NCBI GenBank assembly: GCA_027946555.1
Contig: JAPEVC010000212.1
Location: 1-61,585 of the forward strand
Direction of reading: 5' to 3'
Length of the DNA stretch: 61,585 bases
DNA from: Gnomoniopsis sp. IMI 355080
Lineage: Eukaryota > Ascomycota > Sordariomycetes > Diaporthales > Gnomoniaceae
The first letter of the stretch is position 1. Each line of letters starts with the position of its first letter. Of the stretch, positions 1 to 11,298 are shown piece after piece. The notes beneath the pieces were generated by a model. The model searched no databases, had not been told where the DNA came from, and was given only the letters and a program-made list of their open reading frames with translations. A program made the position numbers and the translations under genes.

Positions 1-373
1 GTTATTAAGAGGGGCCGGGGGGGGGGGGGTGATATTCAAAAGTTCAAGGGCTCGGAGCAAAAAGAGGGGCAGACCCACCAGGATAACCAGCACTGTAGCT
101 CGGCGGGCGTTGGCCCTGGCCGGGATGGTTCATTTGGGGCAGAGACTGCTGCGAGGTGTTGGGCTGTGAAGCTATCGACGCAGCTTGACCTGTGGATTGG
201 GTTTGTTGGACTGGCGGTATGGATATAGAGGAGTGAGAGGCTGAGCCGGGAGGCGGAGGCGGGGTGCGACTCGTAGTATGGGCCAGGTCCGGCGAGGGCG
301 ACTGGAAGCTTGCACTCGAGTTGCGCTTCGTAAGGCCAAGTTTATTCTTGAAACGAGCGTTGAAGGAGCTCAT
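1..373 (-). CDS. N-terminal exon of an unidentified Pro/Ser/Gln-rich protein (partial)
   Basis: The ATG is at 373 and the frame runs leftwards for about 109 codons to a TGA at 46-44. The start is short and basic (MSSFNARFKNKLGLTKR), followed by a low-complexity Ser/Pro/Gln-rich stretch with a run of five prolines. This looks like the disordered N-terminus of a larger protein. A GTGGGT at about 80 on the minus strand could be a donor shortly before the stop, with the rest of the gene beyond the window edge; this cannot be proven here. I do not recognise the family. A 13-nt G run at 17-29 lies in the putative intron and is a place where assembly could be wrong. Confidence 0.5.
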
Positions 374-3076
374 GAATAATAAGCCGGAGGGCGGAGGAGG
401 AACCTTAAAAGAGAAGGAGGAAAAAAAAGAATAAAGGAAGGGGAGGGGAGGTGAAAGAAGGCTGACACGGTCCAGCCAAGCCTGGGGCGTAGGACGCAGG
501 ACCCTCTCAACAAGGTAAGGGTAGGGTAGAGTTGTATTTCGAGTTGGGCGGACAGAGCGTCTGCAGCGTAGGATGAGGGTGAGAAATTAGGCCAATTCGA
601 GGCTCTTTGCTGTTCTCCCACACTCTGTGCCTTTTTCTCTCCCCTTCCCGGGTGGTGCTACTGCGTTGGGCTTTGGACTGGGCTGGCGCCGCCGTGCAGG
701 ACTGCGGGACTGATTGGTAACCAACAGACAGGTTGGGCGCAGGACTGTGGGTGTCAGTGCAGCCAGCTCCTCATCTGACACAACGTCGGAGCCGAGAAGG
801 AGTACGCAGCAAGTGCTTCAGAGTTCGCGAATGTGAAGCGAGCGTTTCTGTTTCCAAGTCAGGACCCTCAGTCTAGGACCATGGCAAAAGGGCCAGGGCC
901 AGTCAGGACTGTATTGAATTTTGGAATGCGAGCGCTACTGAGGCAAAGGGACAGTCTGTACAGGCCAGGCGATCCAAGCGAATACAAGGCTCCCAGGACT
1001 TTGTCGGCCAGTTCCGCAGTTGCAGTCAGGACCAGGGCCAGGGTAGTACTATGTAGTGCTGAGAGGGATAAGCGACGGACAATGCGGTCGAGCAGGGAAA
1101 AAGTCGGCCGTGGGCGGAGAGTGTGTCAGAAAGGGCGCTGTGGTTGTCCTTGGCGAGTTGCAGAACCACGGGCATGAGCAGCACGGAACACGGTACATGC
1201 AGAGCCAGCTGGTCAAGCAAAGTTGTGTAGAGGTGCGTCGAGATGCCGAATACCTTGGTAAGGATTGGTGCAATTCAATGCTGCATGTGAATTGCGGGTG
1301 TGCCGGCGCCGATTAGGTGAGTGTGAACGTGAGGGTGTGTGAGAAATTGTGTGCAAGGCCATCCGTTTGGATGTGTGTGTGCAGTGTGGGGTTTGTGTAG
1401 GACTCAAGTCTCAGCTTGCGCCGTTGATGGCCGAGTAAAAGTCCTACGAGTGGAAGTGGCCGATTGAAAGGGTTGGATTGCCGGTGGTCTCCAAGCAAAG
1501 CCTCCTTTTAGGTTTTCTTTTTTATCAATCTTTGCTGTCCCTTGTTAGTCAGTCCCAAGCTCCTACACAAGAAGCCCCTCCCACGCAAGTTCTTTTCCAC
1601 GCAGCTAGGTCGTAACTTCAAGCGGTCTGCCGGTCCGAACGAACAGGTCAAGAGAGAGGTCTGGGCGACGGAGACCCACCTGCAAGGACTTTGCTAGGGC
1701 GCAGGGGCAGATAAGGCTGAGCGGTTCGTTGAGGATGTGCGTGCTGCGATTCCAATTGGATGTCCAAGGACACAATTAGCAATGAGTAGCTATGCTGTGT
1801 TGCGGGGAATGCGGTGAGCACAAGGACGGTCCTTGATGCTGATAATAATGGTTCAGCGCTGCACTTGGTGTGTTCAGACAGACAAAAATGATGATACTGA
1901 CATTGACAATGATGTGGATGCGCTGCGGATCGAATATGATCTTCCTATGGCAGAGAGGTGCTGCACATGCTGTGCCACCCACGGAACAAGCGATGTTCCT
2001 GCCACCGGAAGGATCTTCTGACTAATGAATCCTCCCTCTAGACGGTACGTGTACGGAATAGATCTTCAGCCAACTATGATGATAGATATTCTGATGTGAG
2101 ATATTTGATGGTAGATCAAACATGATTTTCCAATGGAATCCAGGTATGGTAAAGGATAAGGTCTCAAGTCGCACCGGCCAGCCTGCCTAACGTTGTCAAC
2201 CACTGAGTACCACCAGAAGCACACTACACACAAATTGCGGTCCTCCTCTAGGTACCGTCCAATTGATCAACGACTGCGATGTCTCGTTGTTGATGGATTC
2301 TGTTTGGTATTGAGATAAGAAACCCACCAAGGTACTCTCCAACGGCTCCTAATCGAGCAAAAAGACCCCCCGTGCCCCTTCTGGCGACCACGCTGCTGGA
2401 TAGGTACCTAGGTATTTGATCGCCTTGCCCGACAGTCCCAACTTCATCATCTCGAGAACAGATCTACCTTCGGACGCCGTTGGTTCACGTGTCAAGGAGT
2501 CTTGCCCCAACACCAAGTACGGAAAGGCGTGACAGGGAGCCGAGCGGTGATCGCGGGCCGCTAGACAGCTAGAAAGGTCATCCCAGAGGGGTGGTAATGC
2601 GGCTGAGCTTCCTCCAGGGTGCTTCCCCACACCCTACTGCATTGTGGCTCAGTCAGCTCCGCCTCCGGGCAAGTTGGACAAACTCTACGATATCTGCTCC
2701 CGCTTCTTCTAACACTGCCCCCCCGTTTCCACAACATGATCTGCAATCAAGAGAGAAGGCTTGAACGATCGGTGTGCAATATAGACCACGTCATATACAT
2801 AGAAATAGATTGCGCTATCTGCACGCAGGCTGAAGTATAATGGCGTGGATGGTGCAGCAAGTTGGTGCCATGTCTCGCCGTCGCACCCCAGGTCCTGGGG
2901 CCTAAGCAATCCTTGCGAGAACCATGTGCGGTCCGCTCCGAACTTCAATACAGCGGTGCAATTGACTACCTCATCGCAACGACACCCTGACCCTTCTGTC
3001 TGAGCTGCAAAAAGCGGCAACATAAATGCCTTTGTAGTAGTAGGTTGTGCAATTAATATGCGGGCAGATTGCGGTA

Positions 3077-3090
3077 AATACCTAGGTATT
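3077..3090. repeat. 14-bp perfect palindrome of the CCTAGGTA class
   Basis: AATACCTAGGTATT is its own reverse complement. Related copies lie at about 2399-2415 (TAGGTACCTAGGTA), 3109-3122, 21081-21093, 22081-22100 and 22138-22147. The motif recurs only between genes in this window. It may be a decayed repeat, a transcription-factor site or a compositional habit of the genome; the sequence alone does not decide. Confidence 0.5.
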
Positions 3091-3432
3091 TTTTGCTTTG
3101 TTCTCTCAATATCTAGGTATCGTATGGCGCTAAGTCAGACGAGACGGTCTCGCAAGGAAGCCGTAAGATCTGGCAATTCTGTAGTATTGACTTGTCGGTA
3201 GCTAGCTAGTGAGGCGGTCTACCATCACATAAAGCCCTTGTCAAGGTGTTCTGTGACACACAGAGATTCTTCATGGAAACTCACTGGTTGCAATTTCTAT
3301 GGCGCGTTGTTTGAGACCCCCGGCTATACCAGCCTACCGTGTCTATAAGCGCGCAATGGCTGCAGTGTAGACAGGGCTACAGACGTTTGAGCTCTTTGGA
3401 AGAGGATGACAAGGCGGTTGGTAATGTGACTG

Positions 3433-3540
3433 CTTTTGAGAGATGCATTGTTTTGCACCTAGAAAGCTAGCAGCCACGTATTCTGCTTCAAGAGCGCTCG
3501 TCTTTTTCAATGTCAAGGTCAGCCGTCCAGATTTATTGCC
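3433..3540 (-). pseudogene. Possible Ty1/copia RNase H fragment (decayed)
   Basis: A minus-strand frame reads GNKSGRLTLTL..., then SALEAEYVAASFLGAKQCI. In copia-type polyproteins RNase H carries a conserved S-x-x-EAEY-hAA-S block followed by a small-residue/charged helix, and this 19-residue block matches that layout. The residues before it loosely match the usual 'GNKSxRxSTSG' region, but the intervening stretch is too short. No reverse transcriptase, integrase or LTR could be recognised nearby, so at most this is a scrap of an old element. A chance match is possible. Confidence 0.3.
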
Positions 3541-4243
3541 CTTCATCTCGCGAGTGATGAATTTGACAGTGCATCGAAGGTTGACCTTGCTAAGGCCAAG
3601 GCATCGTTGGTGGTTGAGCATCCGGCCAAGGCACGAGCACAAGGCACCGAAAGCCCAGCATGGACGACGGCCGTAGAAACTCTCCCGAAGCAATGCAGTC
3701 GCCTTCTCGTCCAATCCATGAGTACCTCGAAGACATGGCTTCCCCACTGCCTTGAGACAAAGAGCTGCAGCCTCTGTCTACGCGGCGACTTTGCAGTCCA
3801 AGACAGCTAGGACCATTAAAAGCAACGTCTCAAGATCGATAATCAGTGGATGTTGACAGACCGTCTCGCGAGGCAGGATGCTCCTTGCGGAGTGAGTACT
3901 TCAGGTTCATCAATTGGTTTCCAACTATTAGAGATATCAGGGCGCTTACCCTTACAGAACCTAGGAATTCAACCCTACTTGGAGAGTGACAGTTTACTTT
4001 GTGCTTTGGAGTACTGGAATCTCGCGCGACTCACGAAGACGCTACCGACATGACAGCGATCTGTCTTGATGACGACGGTCTGATCAAGGCGATAAGCTTG
4101 TCGTCCAACTCCGGCGCATCGCATCTGGAGAGTAGGCTCTCGTACATAGCACGTTGCGTAGATGACTTGTGTCACTGAACACAAGCCATGACCACCTCAC
4201 GCAACAGCATTCTGAGGCTTGCAAGGACACTGCGCCCTCACAG

Positions 4244-4269
4244 AAGGTAGCAAGCTAAGGTAGCAAGCT
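4244..4269. repeat. 13-bp perfect tandem duplication
   Basis: AAGGTAGCAAGCT occurs twice back to back, without mismatch. It lies in gene-poor DNA about 0.7 kb from the possible copia scrap. It could be replication slippage or an old footprint; nothing around it identifies an element. Confidence 0.6.
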
Positions 4270-7200
4270 CACAAGGAACGGGTCTGAATATACGACGTCA
4301 CCATCATACCGTGAACGTCGTGCAGGATGATGAGAGCCTCTACCAAAAATGGTGACAGCCTTGAATGTTTCCAAGAACAAGGCGAAAGGCGACAACGGCA
4401 AGCCCCAGTATTCAGTATGTCGGAACGAGAGCGGAGTTTCCATCAAGGCCATCACCTTTTGCCATGCTGCATGTAGGGTAATCAAGTCTGCCTCGATGCT
4501 CCCAGCAACAGAAAGAACCAGTACTTTCGACCACATGCAACCGTGACTTGGAATATCTTTTCCATACACACGATGAAAACCCGCCAAACGTCGACCTTGA
4601 CATCAATGCTACCCGGCCGTGCAGGCTGCTTACTGGGGCAGCTCGCTGTCAATGTCCACCAGAAATCAACGACGTCAGTGGCCCTGAAGATCGGATCGGT
4701 GTCGTGATATACATTCCAAGGCGAATACAGCAATCTGTGTCCTCTAATCATACGTAGAAGTTGACTCGGTGTCGGCGCCGCAAAGTCGCCTTCATGTGAG
4801 CTTATGGTCAACTGATCACTTAAAATTGCATGCGCTGGTGAATCCCTTAGTCTGCGCCAGGCTGAAGGACTCTTGATCTCACGGAACTTCTCGATACGGT
4901 AGTCAAGTTCTCAGAGTTGGGATGGCGGGTAGAAGCATACCATTTCGAAGATAGTGGGAGTGTTTCACGCCAAAGCCTGAGCCACGTTGCAAATTTGTGG
5001 CAAACGGTGCGATGAATGCCTTCGGGATTGGCAGTTGGACAGATTTGAGGTGGCATGAGGGCCAGGACCAGCAACTCAAGAGCCATGCTACGGTAAGTAT
5101 AGTCGGGTAGATAGATAATACACACCATTGGCAGGTGAAGTTCCCCGTGGAGAGCTTGAGTGGTGAGACTTTTCATAGTGCGGAGTCCCCGGCCTTTACT
5201 CCATACGTACAGGGTGGGTGCCCACCTCAAGGTTCCTGCTTTGCGTCAGATTCCGAGGTCTTGTGACGGCAAGAACATTTCCTGGGACTTGCGATTTTTC
5301 CTCGTTAATTCCATGATAATTGTCTGATCATGATCATCTCGGGCAACATCCGTCGACAACCGTCTGTGGTCTGAAGTTTGCAACCCATCAATTCGGTCCT
5401 TTTGTCGCTGTTGCTTGCTTGCTTCTCCAGGTCCACTCCGCTTGTTCCCCAGAATTGGCCCTCCGCAAAATTGTCGCGATTCAGTCAGTCAATGCCAGGC
5501 TGGCTCTGGCATGGCAATTTTGTGCAATTGAGCAAAACACGTTCCTAGAACCGGCAGATGCGTCATTCAGTCCGAGATCCAACCCTACTGTGTAATAAGG
5601 CCCTCCAGGTACCGACACAATCATCGCGGCTTCAGAATCATTAGGGCAGAGAAGGCCGAGCCCCGGGTCGCGAGCATATTGTGACCCACGATAATCAGTC
5701 CTTCTCCCCCACGCGACAATCTCCCCGTTAAAGCAGTGTCACCCCATGAGATCCCGCTGAATTAATTGTTGGATCCTGTGTGGAGACTTTGTGGGAGGCC
5801 CGCGCCTGGCAAAGCGGCAGCTGGCCAGACCGAAAACAATTCTTCTTTGCGTCATCCCAAGGATTGACAGGCCCACTCGTGCAATTGCGGCTCCCAACAT
5901 CCTTGGAACTTGTCCCTTCGACTTCAAGCTCAGGGCTAGCGAGCTGATTCGTCCGTGTCCCGCAAAAGGAGACGAGCAGCTTAGAAGTCTGCAGTCTCAC
6001 TCAACCCGAACAGCTCAACTGATTACGTTGTGGTTGGCTAAAGCGGCAATCTGGAAAAGAGACACTGCATCGGCATTGCAGCCACCACGAACTATGACAT
6101 GACATAGGGCTGGCAAGAAGCAAGGGCAGTCTACTGGCAATTGGCAAGATTACGCTGATACGCTTTTTGGCTCGACAGCGAGATACGAAGGTACCATCGT
6201 TTCCTACAAGACTAGTGATCCAGCGCTTTTTGGGCCACCCAGCTTCCCCGAATCTGCTAAGTAAGAGCGAAAACTCCACCGTCAACGTCCTTTTCGCCCC
6301 CCTGCTCTCTTAATTCAATTCGACGATTCTTGGCTCCAGATCCCGCCGGAATTGACAACCTGTCAAATTTCCCCTTTGTGCAGCGCGCAGTGCATACCAG
6401 ATACTTTTTGTTCCTGCGTGGTCCACCAGGATTGACCAATTCGGTCCGTTCGACTGCAGTGACAGCTTTTTTCTCTCACAGAGTCTCGAAAAGCCAACAG
6501 TTGGTGATCGCAGGGGCCGTGCAGCTAGCTATTCTACCCGAACACCTCCATGATCTCATCGTCAAACCTCACACCTGCAGCGCATCCGGCCCTTTTGCTC
6601 CTGCTCCACTCAGGACCGCCCAGTGTCCGCTGAAGTCTCCGCCAGCCACATTACTGCGCAGGCAATTTGCTGGTAACGTCTCGGCCCATTTAGAGACCCT
6701 GCGATTTGTTTGTCGTACCAGCAAGAACGGGTCTCACAGCAGGCATAGGTACAGTACCTTCCTGCATCTGTTGTCACCTATCCCACCGTCATCGGCGTGA
6801 CTGTCTGCAGGAACCGCACGACTTTGTGGTTGCAAGCCCTCTCCGCATGGGACTTTTCCCCAGGAAACGGCCCCAGGAAAGTCTCGTCAAGGAAATCCGG
6901 GGAAAGACAGACAACATCACGAGTCCGGCTTCTTTTGCACTGGACTCGCGAGTCCCAGCGACGGACTGAACAGTGCGTCGCTCAATATCTACCGGGCCCG
7001 GACCTTCTGCTTTAACAGGTCAAACGGCCCTGCTTGATACCTCAGTTCGTGTTCAACGGCCATCAAACTGGAGGACGCTTCGTCACTCGGCAGCGCCTCC
7101 TGGCGTGCCATTGACGATTCAGTTGCACGAGTCGACGACGCCCCAAGCCGTCCGATGAACGATTCCGCCACAGATCGCAAACAAGACAGGGCACAGCAAC

Positions 7201-7735
7201 ACCAAGGCCCCCGAAGGAGGCGCCGGCGGTCGTCGTCTTCAGCCTTGGTCGAATTTTCCTCGGTCAACAGGGTACCGCTCTGCTGGGCCCTATCGGTTGT
7301 GCTGTTCTTGGTAAGTCTTTTGGCCAGGCCTGTTGGAAGTGAACAGGACCTCGGCCACGGTCCTTGTAACTCTAACGGCCCCAATCCGGCCTATTTCTGC
7401 ATTTTTAGCTCCCTTCCAGAAAGTGCCCCGCATCATCTCACCACCTAAAATCCACCAAGCCCAAGCTCCCCGGTCTTGTCTCGCGTGTCTTCGCCCACCA
7501 CCCCGGCCCCGGGGTACGTACCTGTCGCCCTATAGTTAGCTGACCCTGCTTCTCCCTGTTCTAGTTTCTTCAGCTTTTTCTTCATGACGTGAAGTTGCTC
7601 CATTTCTCTCATATAATACCTCTACACCCTCTTCTTCGGCCTTCCTACTCTCCTCTTGCCCAACTCTCCCCCGAACCCGTCTGCGAAAACCCTCAAGCCT
7701 TTCCTACCTCAGCGCCCACCTCCGTACCTCTCACA

Positions 7736-9651
7736 ATGGGCCTCACTTCCGAGACAAGCCGCATCGTACAAGAGTTCGAGTACAACAATGGCGACCTCAA
7801 TAAGGGCGTGCTTGAGTTCCTCAACCAAATGGGTATGTTGCACCTGAACTTTTGCGCATGGATGAATCGCAGCTCACGTTATTACAGACGAGGGACTGGC
7901 GAAGGACGGCACGAGCTTGAGCCAAATTCCCACATACGTCACTGGCGTCCCCAATGGCACTGAAAAGGTAAGCTGCATGCTGCGGGCCCACAGTGCCCAT
8001 TATTAGCTAGCAACGAGACTTTTAACTTACCTCGTGTGAACAGGGCCTCTACCTCGCTGTCGATCTTGGCGGCACCAACTTCCGAGTGTGCTCCGTTCAA
8101 TTGAACGGAGATACCACGTTTAACCTCACTTTCAACAAGGTTGCCATTCCAAAGGAGCTCATGACCGCGAAAACTGCCCGGGAATTGTTTGGCTTCCTTG
8201 CAAAGCAAATCGAGGTTTTCCTTCGAACACACCACAGCGAGCACTTCGAGTACCGTACAAGAAGACGATTTACTTTCAGCGAACCCGAGGGCTTTAAAGA
8301 TGAGGAGATTTTCCGCTTGGGTTTCACTTTCAGCTTCCCTGTCCAGCAAATTGGCATCAACAAAGGCATACTGATGCGTTGGACCAAAGGCTTCGATATT
8401 CCCGATGCCGTTGGTAAAGATGTCTGCGAATTGCTGCAGAGCGAAATTGACAAACTGGGACTTCCCGTCAAGGTCGCTGCACTTGTCAACGACACTGTCG
8501 GAACACTTATGGCGCGTTCGTACACCTCTCCTGGCAAGCAAGGCACGATCCTGGGCGCCATCTTTGGCACCGGCACCAACGGCGCTTATATGGAGAAATT
8601 GGCAAATATCAAAAAGAACATTCCAGGTCGGTTCGACGGGACAACAGGGGATATGGTTGTAAACACAGAGTGGGGTTCCTTCGACAATCAACTCGGGGTG
8701 TTGCCCAATACGACATGGGATATCTCTTTGGATAAGGAAAGCAACAATCCCGGTATGCAGATGTTCGAGAAGCGCGTGTCAGGCATGTTCCTAGGAGAGA
8801 TTCTGCGCCGCACTATCGTCGACATGCTCAAGAATGAGAACATACAACTCTTCAAAGACGTCAACTCGAGCTCCAACGATTGGCGGTCGACTACCAGTGT
8901 GGCCTCCCACTCAGCTGTCTGGAATCAGTGGGGCGTCGACACGGCGATTATGTCTGTCGCTGCTGCGGACAACACTCCAGATCTCGGTACTCTGCGTCAG
9001 GCGCTCGAGGACCAGCTTCTAGTGTATAGTCCCTCCCTAGAGGATGCACAGGCCTTCAAGGCCGTTGCTGAGGCCATTGGTCGCCGTGCGGCACGCTTGT
9101 CTGCTGTGGCCGTGGCTGCCATTGTGCTCAAGACAGGCAAGCTCAATGACCCGGCTTGGGACGGGGAGCCGATCGATATCGGTGTTGACGGTAGCCTAGT
9201 TGAGCACTACCCGTACTTCCGCGATATGATGTACGAGGCGTTCAAGTCAATTGAAGGCATTGGTGAGGCAGGTGCCGACAAGATTCGCATTGGCATTGCG
9301 AAGGATGGCTCAGGTGTTGGTGCCGCGCTCATTGCACTTGTTGCGACAGCGATGGAGAAAGGCCAGCCGACTCCTGAGGTTTTGGATCAGGTAAGACCCT
9401 CGGTGTGTACTGAAGCAGCTGCGAGTGCGAGCATTGATTCCTCCGACTGCCCTGTCGCGATCGAAGCCACCGATTACTAATCTACTTTTTCTATACAGCA
9501 ACGCACATCAGTCTTTTCCCTCCGAAGGATAAGATGGCAGCTGCGGTCAGTGCCGTGGTGGCAATGGGCAGGTGTAGGCTTGCTCGGTGCATTTGTAGTC
9601 AATAAGAGGAGGGACTATTTTGCGGCTCTGTGGAGGCAATATGTGGCATGA
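7736..9651 (+). CDS. Hexokinase
   Basis: Phosphorylates glucose and other hexoses with ATP, the first step of glycolysis, in the cytosol. Exons: 7736-7832, 7888-7967, 8044-9390 and either a retained-intron end (stop 9478-9480) or a spliced end (9499-9651). Motifs of the ROK-independent eukaryotic hexokinase family are all present: phosphate-1 LAVDLGGTNFRV, the sugar-binding FSFPVQQ and WTKGF blocks, the catalytic Asp in LVNDTVGTLMA, phosphate-2 FGTGTNGAY, NTEWGSFDN and the adenosine-site GSGVGAAL. The enzyme therefore looks catalytically intact. The core is about 508 codons. The 108-nt last intron (9391-9498, branch-like ACTAAT) gives two tails: read-through adds 29 Ser/Ala-rich residues, while splicing adds 50 residues with a hydrophobic stretch. 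Which mRNA dominates is unknown. It is convergent with the QPRTase gene. Confidence 0.95.
9391..9498 (+). other. Last hexokinase intron, possibly alternatively retained
   Basis: GTAAGA donor at 9391, ACTAAT branch-like sequence at about 9475 and TTTTTCTATACAG acceptor ending at 9498. The intron is exactly 36 codons long, and read-through meets an in-frame TAA at 9478-9480. Both the spliced and unspliced forms therefore give complete proteins with different C-termini. Confidence 0.6.
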
Positions 9652-10318
9652 TCAGCCACAGTGGCCTGATGATGGAGCCTTGGTGGTTGCACGGGATTCT
9701 GGTGCGAACACATTACACAACATCCTCTGCATTCCTCACTGGCGTACGTGGTTGGGAGTTACTGCACTTTGATCTGGGAGGCAAGCGAAAAACGAGTAGG
9801 CACCAATGCTCTCAAAGTCCGTCTTGCTTCTACTGTACGCATATTTTACTCGACCGGGGAAGTTGGGGAGGGGCTAGCATTCTTCTTCGCGAGCGGAGGA
9901 TTTCCTTTTTTCCTGGTACATCATCCTCATCGGCTGGCTGTGTGCATTTTTCACTATGCACTAGGATGGTTGTTATGTCTTTTAACGACGCATAATCATG
10001 AGTAATCAATACGTTTGAAACATGGAAATTGCTCTTGTATGTGACCATGGCACCTAGACGATTATATCTGAGTCCGAGTGCTTGGGTGTAAACTAGCAAG
10101 GCCGTTGTAGGGGTCACATGCCTGACGCTTCGTTGCCGACAACGAAAGAACGGTTCTCGCGAGCAATGACACTGACCGACATGAATCCGAGGTAAAGTGC
10201 GAGTGTGATAGTGTGTGAACTAGACGAGTGCAGTACATGGTTGGTTGTGCGCCTATTGCGTTCAGTGTTTGATCTAGGTGTAACAATGCAAGACTACGTC
10301 GAAGTCTCCCTCTTCTGA
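9652..10318. other. Convergent 3' intergenic region, hexokinase / QPRTase
   Basis: No coding sequence could be supported. Both neighbouring genes point into it, so it should hold their 3' UTRs and polyadenylation sites. Confidence 0.6.
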
Positions 10319-11298
10319 TCAATGGTCAATTTTGAGAGAATAGTCTACATGTGGCACACCTTGATGGATGGCACTGGTCGAGATGATGTCGATATCTATT
10401 GTCACAAAGTCAGTATATGATACCACAACGTCAGTGCAAGGGACACATGATACTCACCATTATTGACATACTCCTCTGCGTTGTCCAGCGTTATACCGCC
10501 CGAAACCTCAAGCAAGAAATGCCTCTTGCCAGCCCATCGCTCCTTCAGGCTCTTGGCGGCAACCTTGATGCCCTCTCCAGTGAAGTTATCCAGCATGACC
10601 ACATCCGCACCAGCCTCAATCGCCTCATCCGCCTCTGCCTCACTTTGCACCTCGACCTCGACTTTGAGACTGAAGCCACCCACCGCTTTCGCAGCCGCCA
10701 CAGCTTCCTTGATCGACCCCCGACTCCAAACATGGTTGTCCTTGAGCATAATCATCGAGCTCAGATCCATACGATGACCATCTGCACCCCCTACCAGCAT
10801 CCCGTACTTCTCCACCAGTCGAAAGCCGGGTGTGGTCTTCCTCGTACCCGCCAATGCGCCGCGATAACCCGCGCTTCTCAGATTCACCAAGAACCCCCTC
10901 GACATGGCCGCGACGCCCGAGCACCGCGCGAGGATGTTCAGCGCGACGCGCTCGCCCAACAGAATGCCCTTGACGGGCCCACTCACTGTCGCCAGGGGCG
11001 TCTTGAAGCTGGCGCCATCGTCGCCGCGTGTCCGGTTAATGTGTTGGCCCTCCTTGACGCCGTCGTGCCACGTGACTGTGCAGCCGGTCTGAGCAAAGAC
11101 CTCGTTGAAAAAAGGAATGCCGGCGACGATGCCACCGGACTTGGCGTAGAGGGTGGCGGTTCGCGCGCCGTCGCCTACAACGAAGCCGCCGTAGTCGAAG
11201 CTGGGCGTGTCCTCGGCGAGCCAAGCGGTGATTTGCGTCTTCCAGTGTGAGGGGAGGAGGTTCGTTAGAGCGCCGTGGTCCAGGGCCATGGGCTGCAT
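10319..11298 (-). CDS. Nicotinate-nucleotide pyrophosphorylase (quinolinate phosphoribosyltransferase)
   Basis: Converts quinolinate and PRPP to nicotinate mononucleotide, CO2 and PPi, in de novo NAD synthesis; orthologous by motif to yeast BNA6 and bacterial NadC. Two exons: 11298-10458 and 10395-10319, with a 62-nt intron 10457-10396 (GTGAGT...AATAG). Without splicing the frame ends in an unrelated LALTLWYHILTL tail. Splicing gives NNDIDIISTSAIHQGV followed by HVDYSLKI, the conserved end of the family. Total 305 aa, the usual size. Landmarks are the LNILARCSGVA helix, the AGTRKTTPG phosphate/quinolinate loop, LKDNH, VEVEVQSEAEADEA and the DVVMLDNF strand. No organellar targeting peptide is evident. 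Confidence 0.95.

Larger units (their letters stand above)
374..7735. other. Gene-poor stretch (7.4 kb) between the partial gene and hexokinase
   Basis: Only short, overlapping reading frames occur, in all six frames, and I could not join any of them into a conserved protein. The left 1.5 kb probably holds the promoter and 5' UTR of the minus-strand gene at 1-373. The middle contains CCTAGGTA-type palindromes (about 2399-2415, 3077-3090, 3109-3122), a possible copia RNase H remnant (3433-3540) and a 13-bp tandem duplication (4244-4269). The right-hand 1 kb is pyrimidine-rich and is probably the hexokinase promoter; a TATA-like ATATAATA occurs at about 7610-7618, roughly 120 bp before its ATG. 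Confidence 0.6.

Noticed and set aside
587..1500. Overlapping frames of 60-115 codons on both strands
   Set aside because: Low-complexity, no start context, no conserved motif, and they overlap one another. Probably leader or promoter of the gene at 1-373.
4255..5230. A series of minus-strand frames of 64-127 codons that could look like one broken gene
   Set aside because: I could not join them by plausible splice sites into a recognisable domain order; they may be decayed sequence but nothing identifies it.
6330..7448. Plus frames of 156 and 97 codons before hexokinase, and a 131-codon minus frame
   Set aside because: Pyrimidine-rich promoter-like sequence with frames open in several phases; no family match.
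8086..8691. A 250-codon minus frame opposite hexokinase
   Set aside because: Antisense shadow of a well-supported gene.
10399..11250. A 283-codon plus frame opposite the QPRTase
   Set aside because: Antisense shadow of the QPRTase exon.
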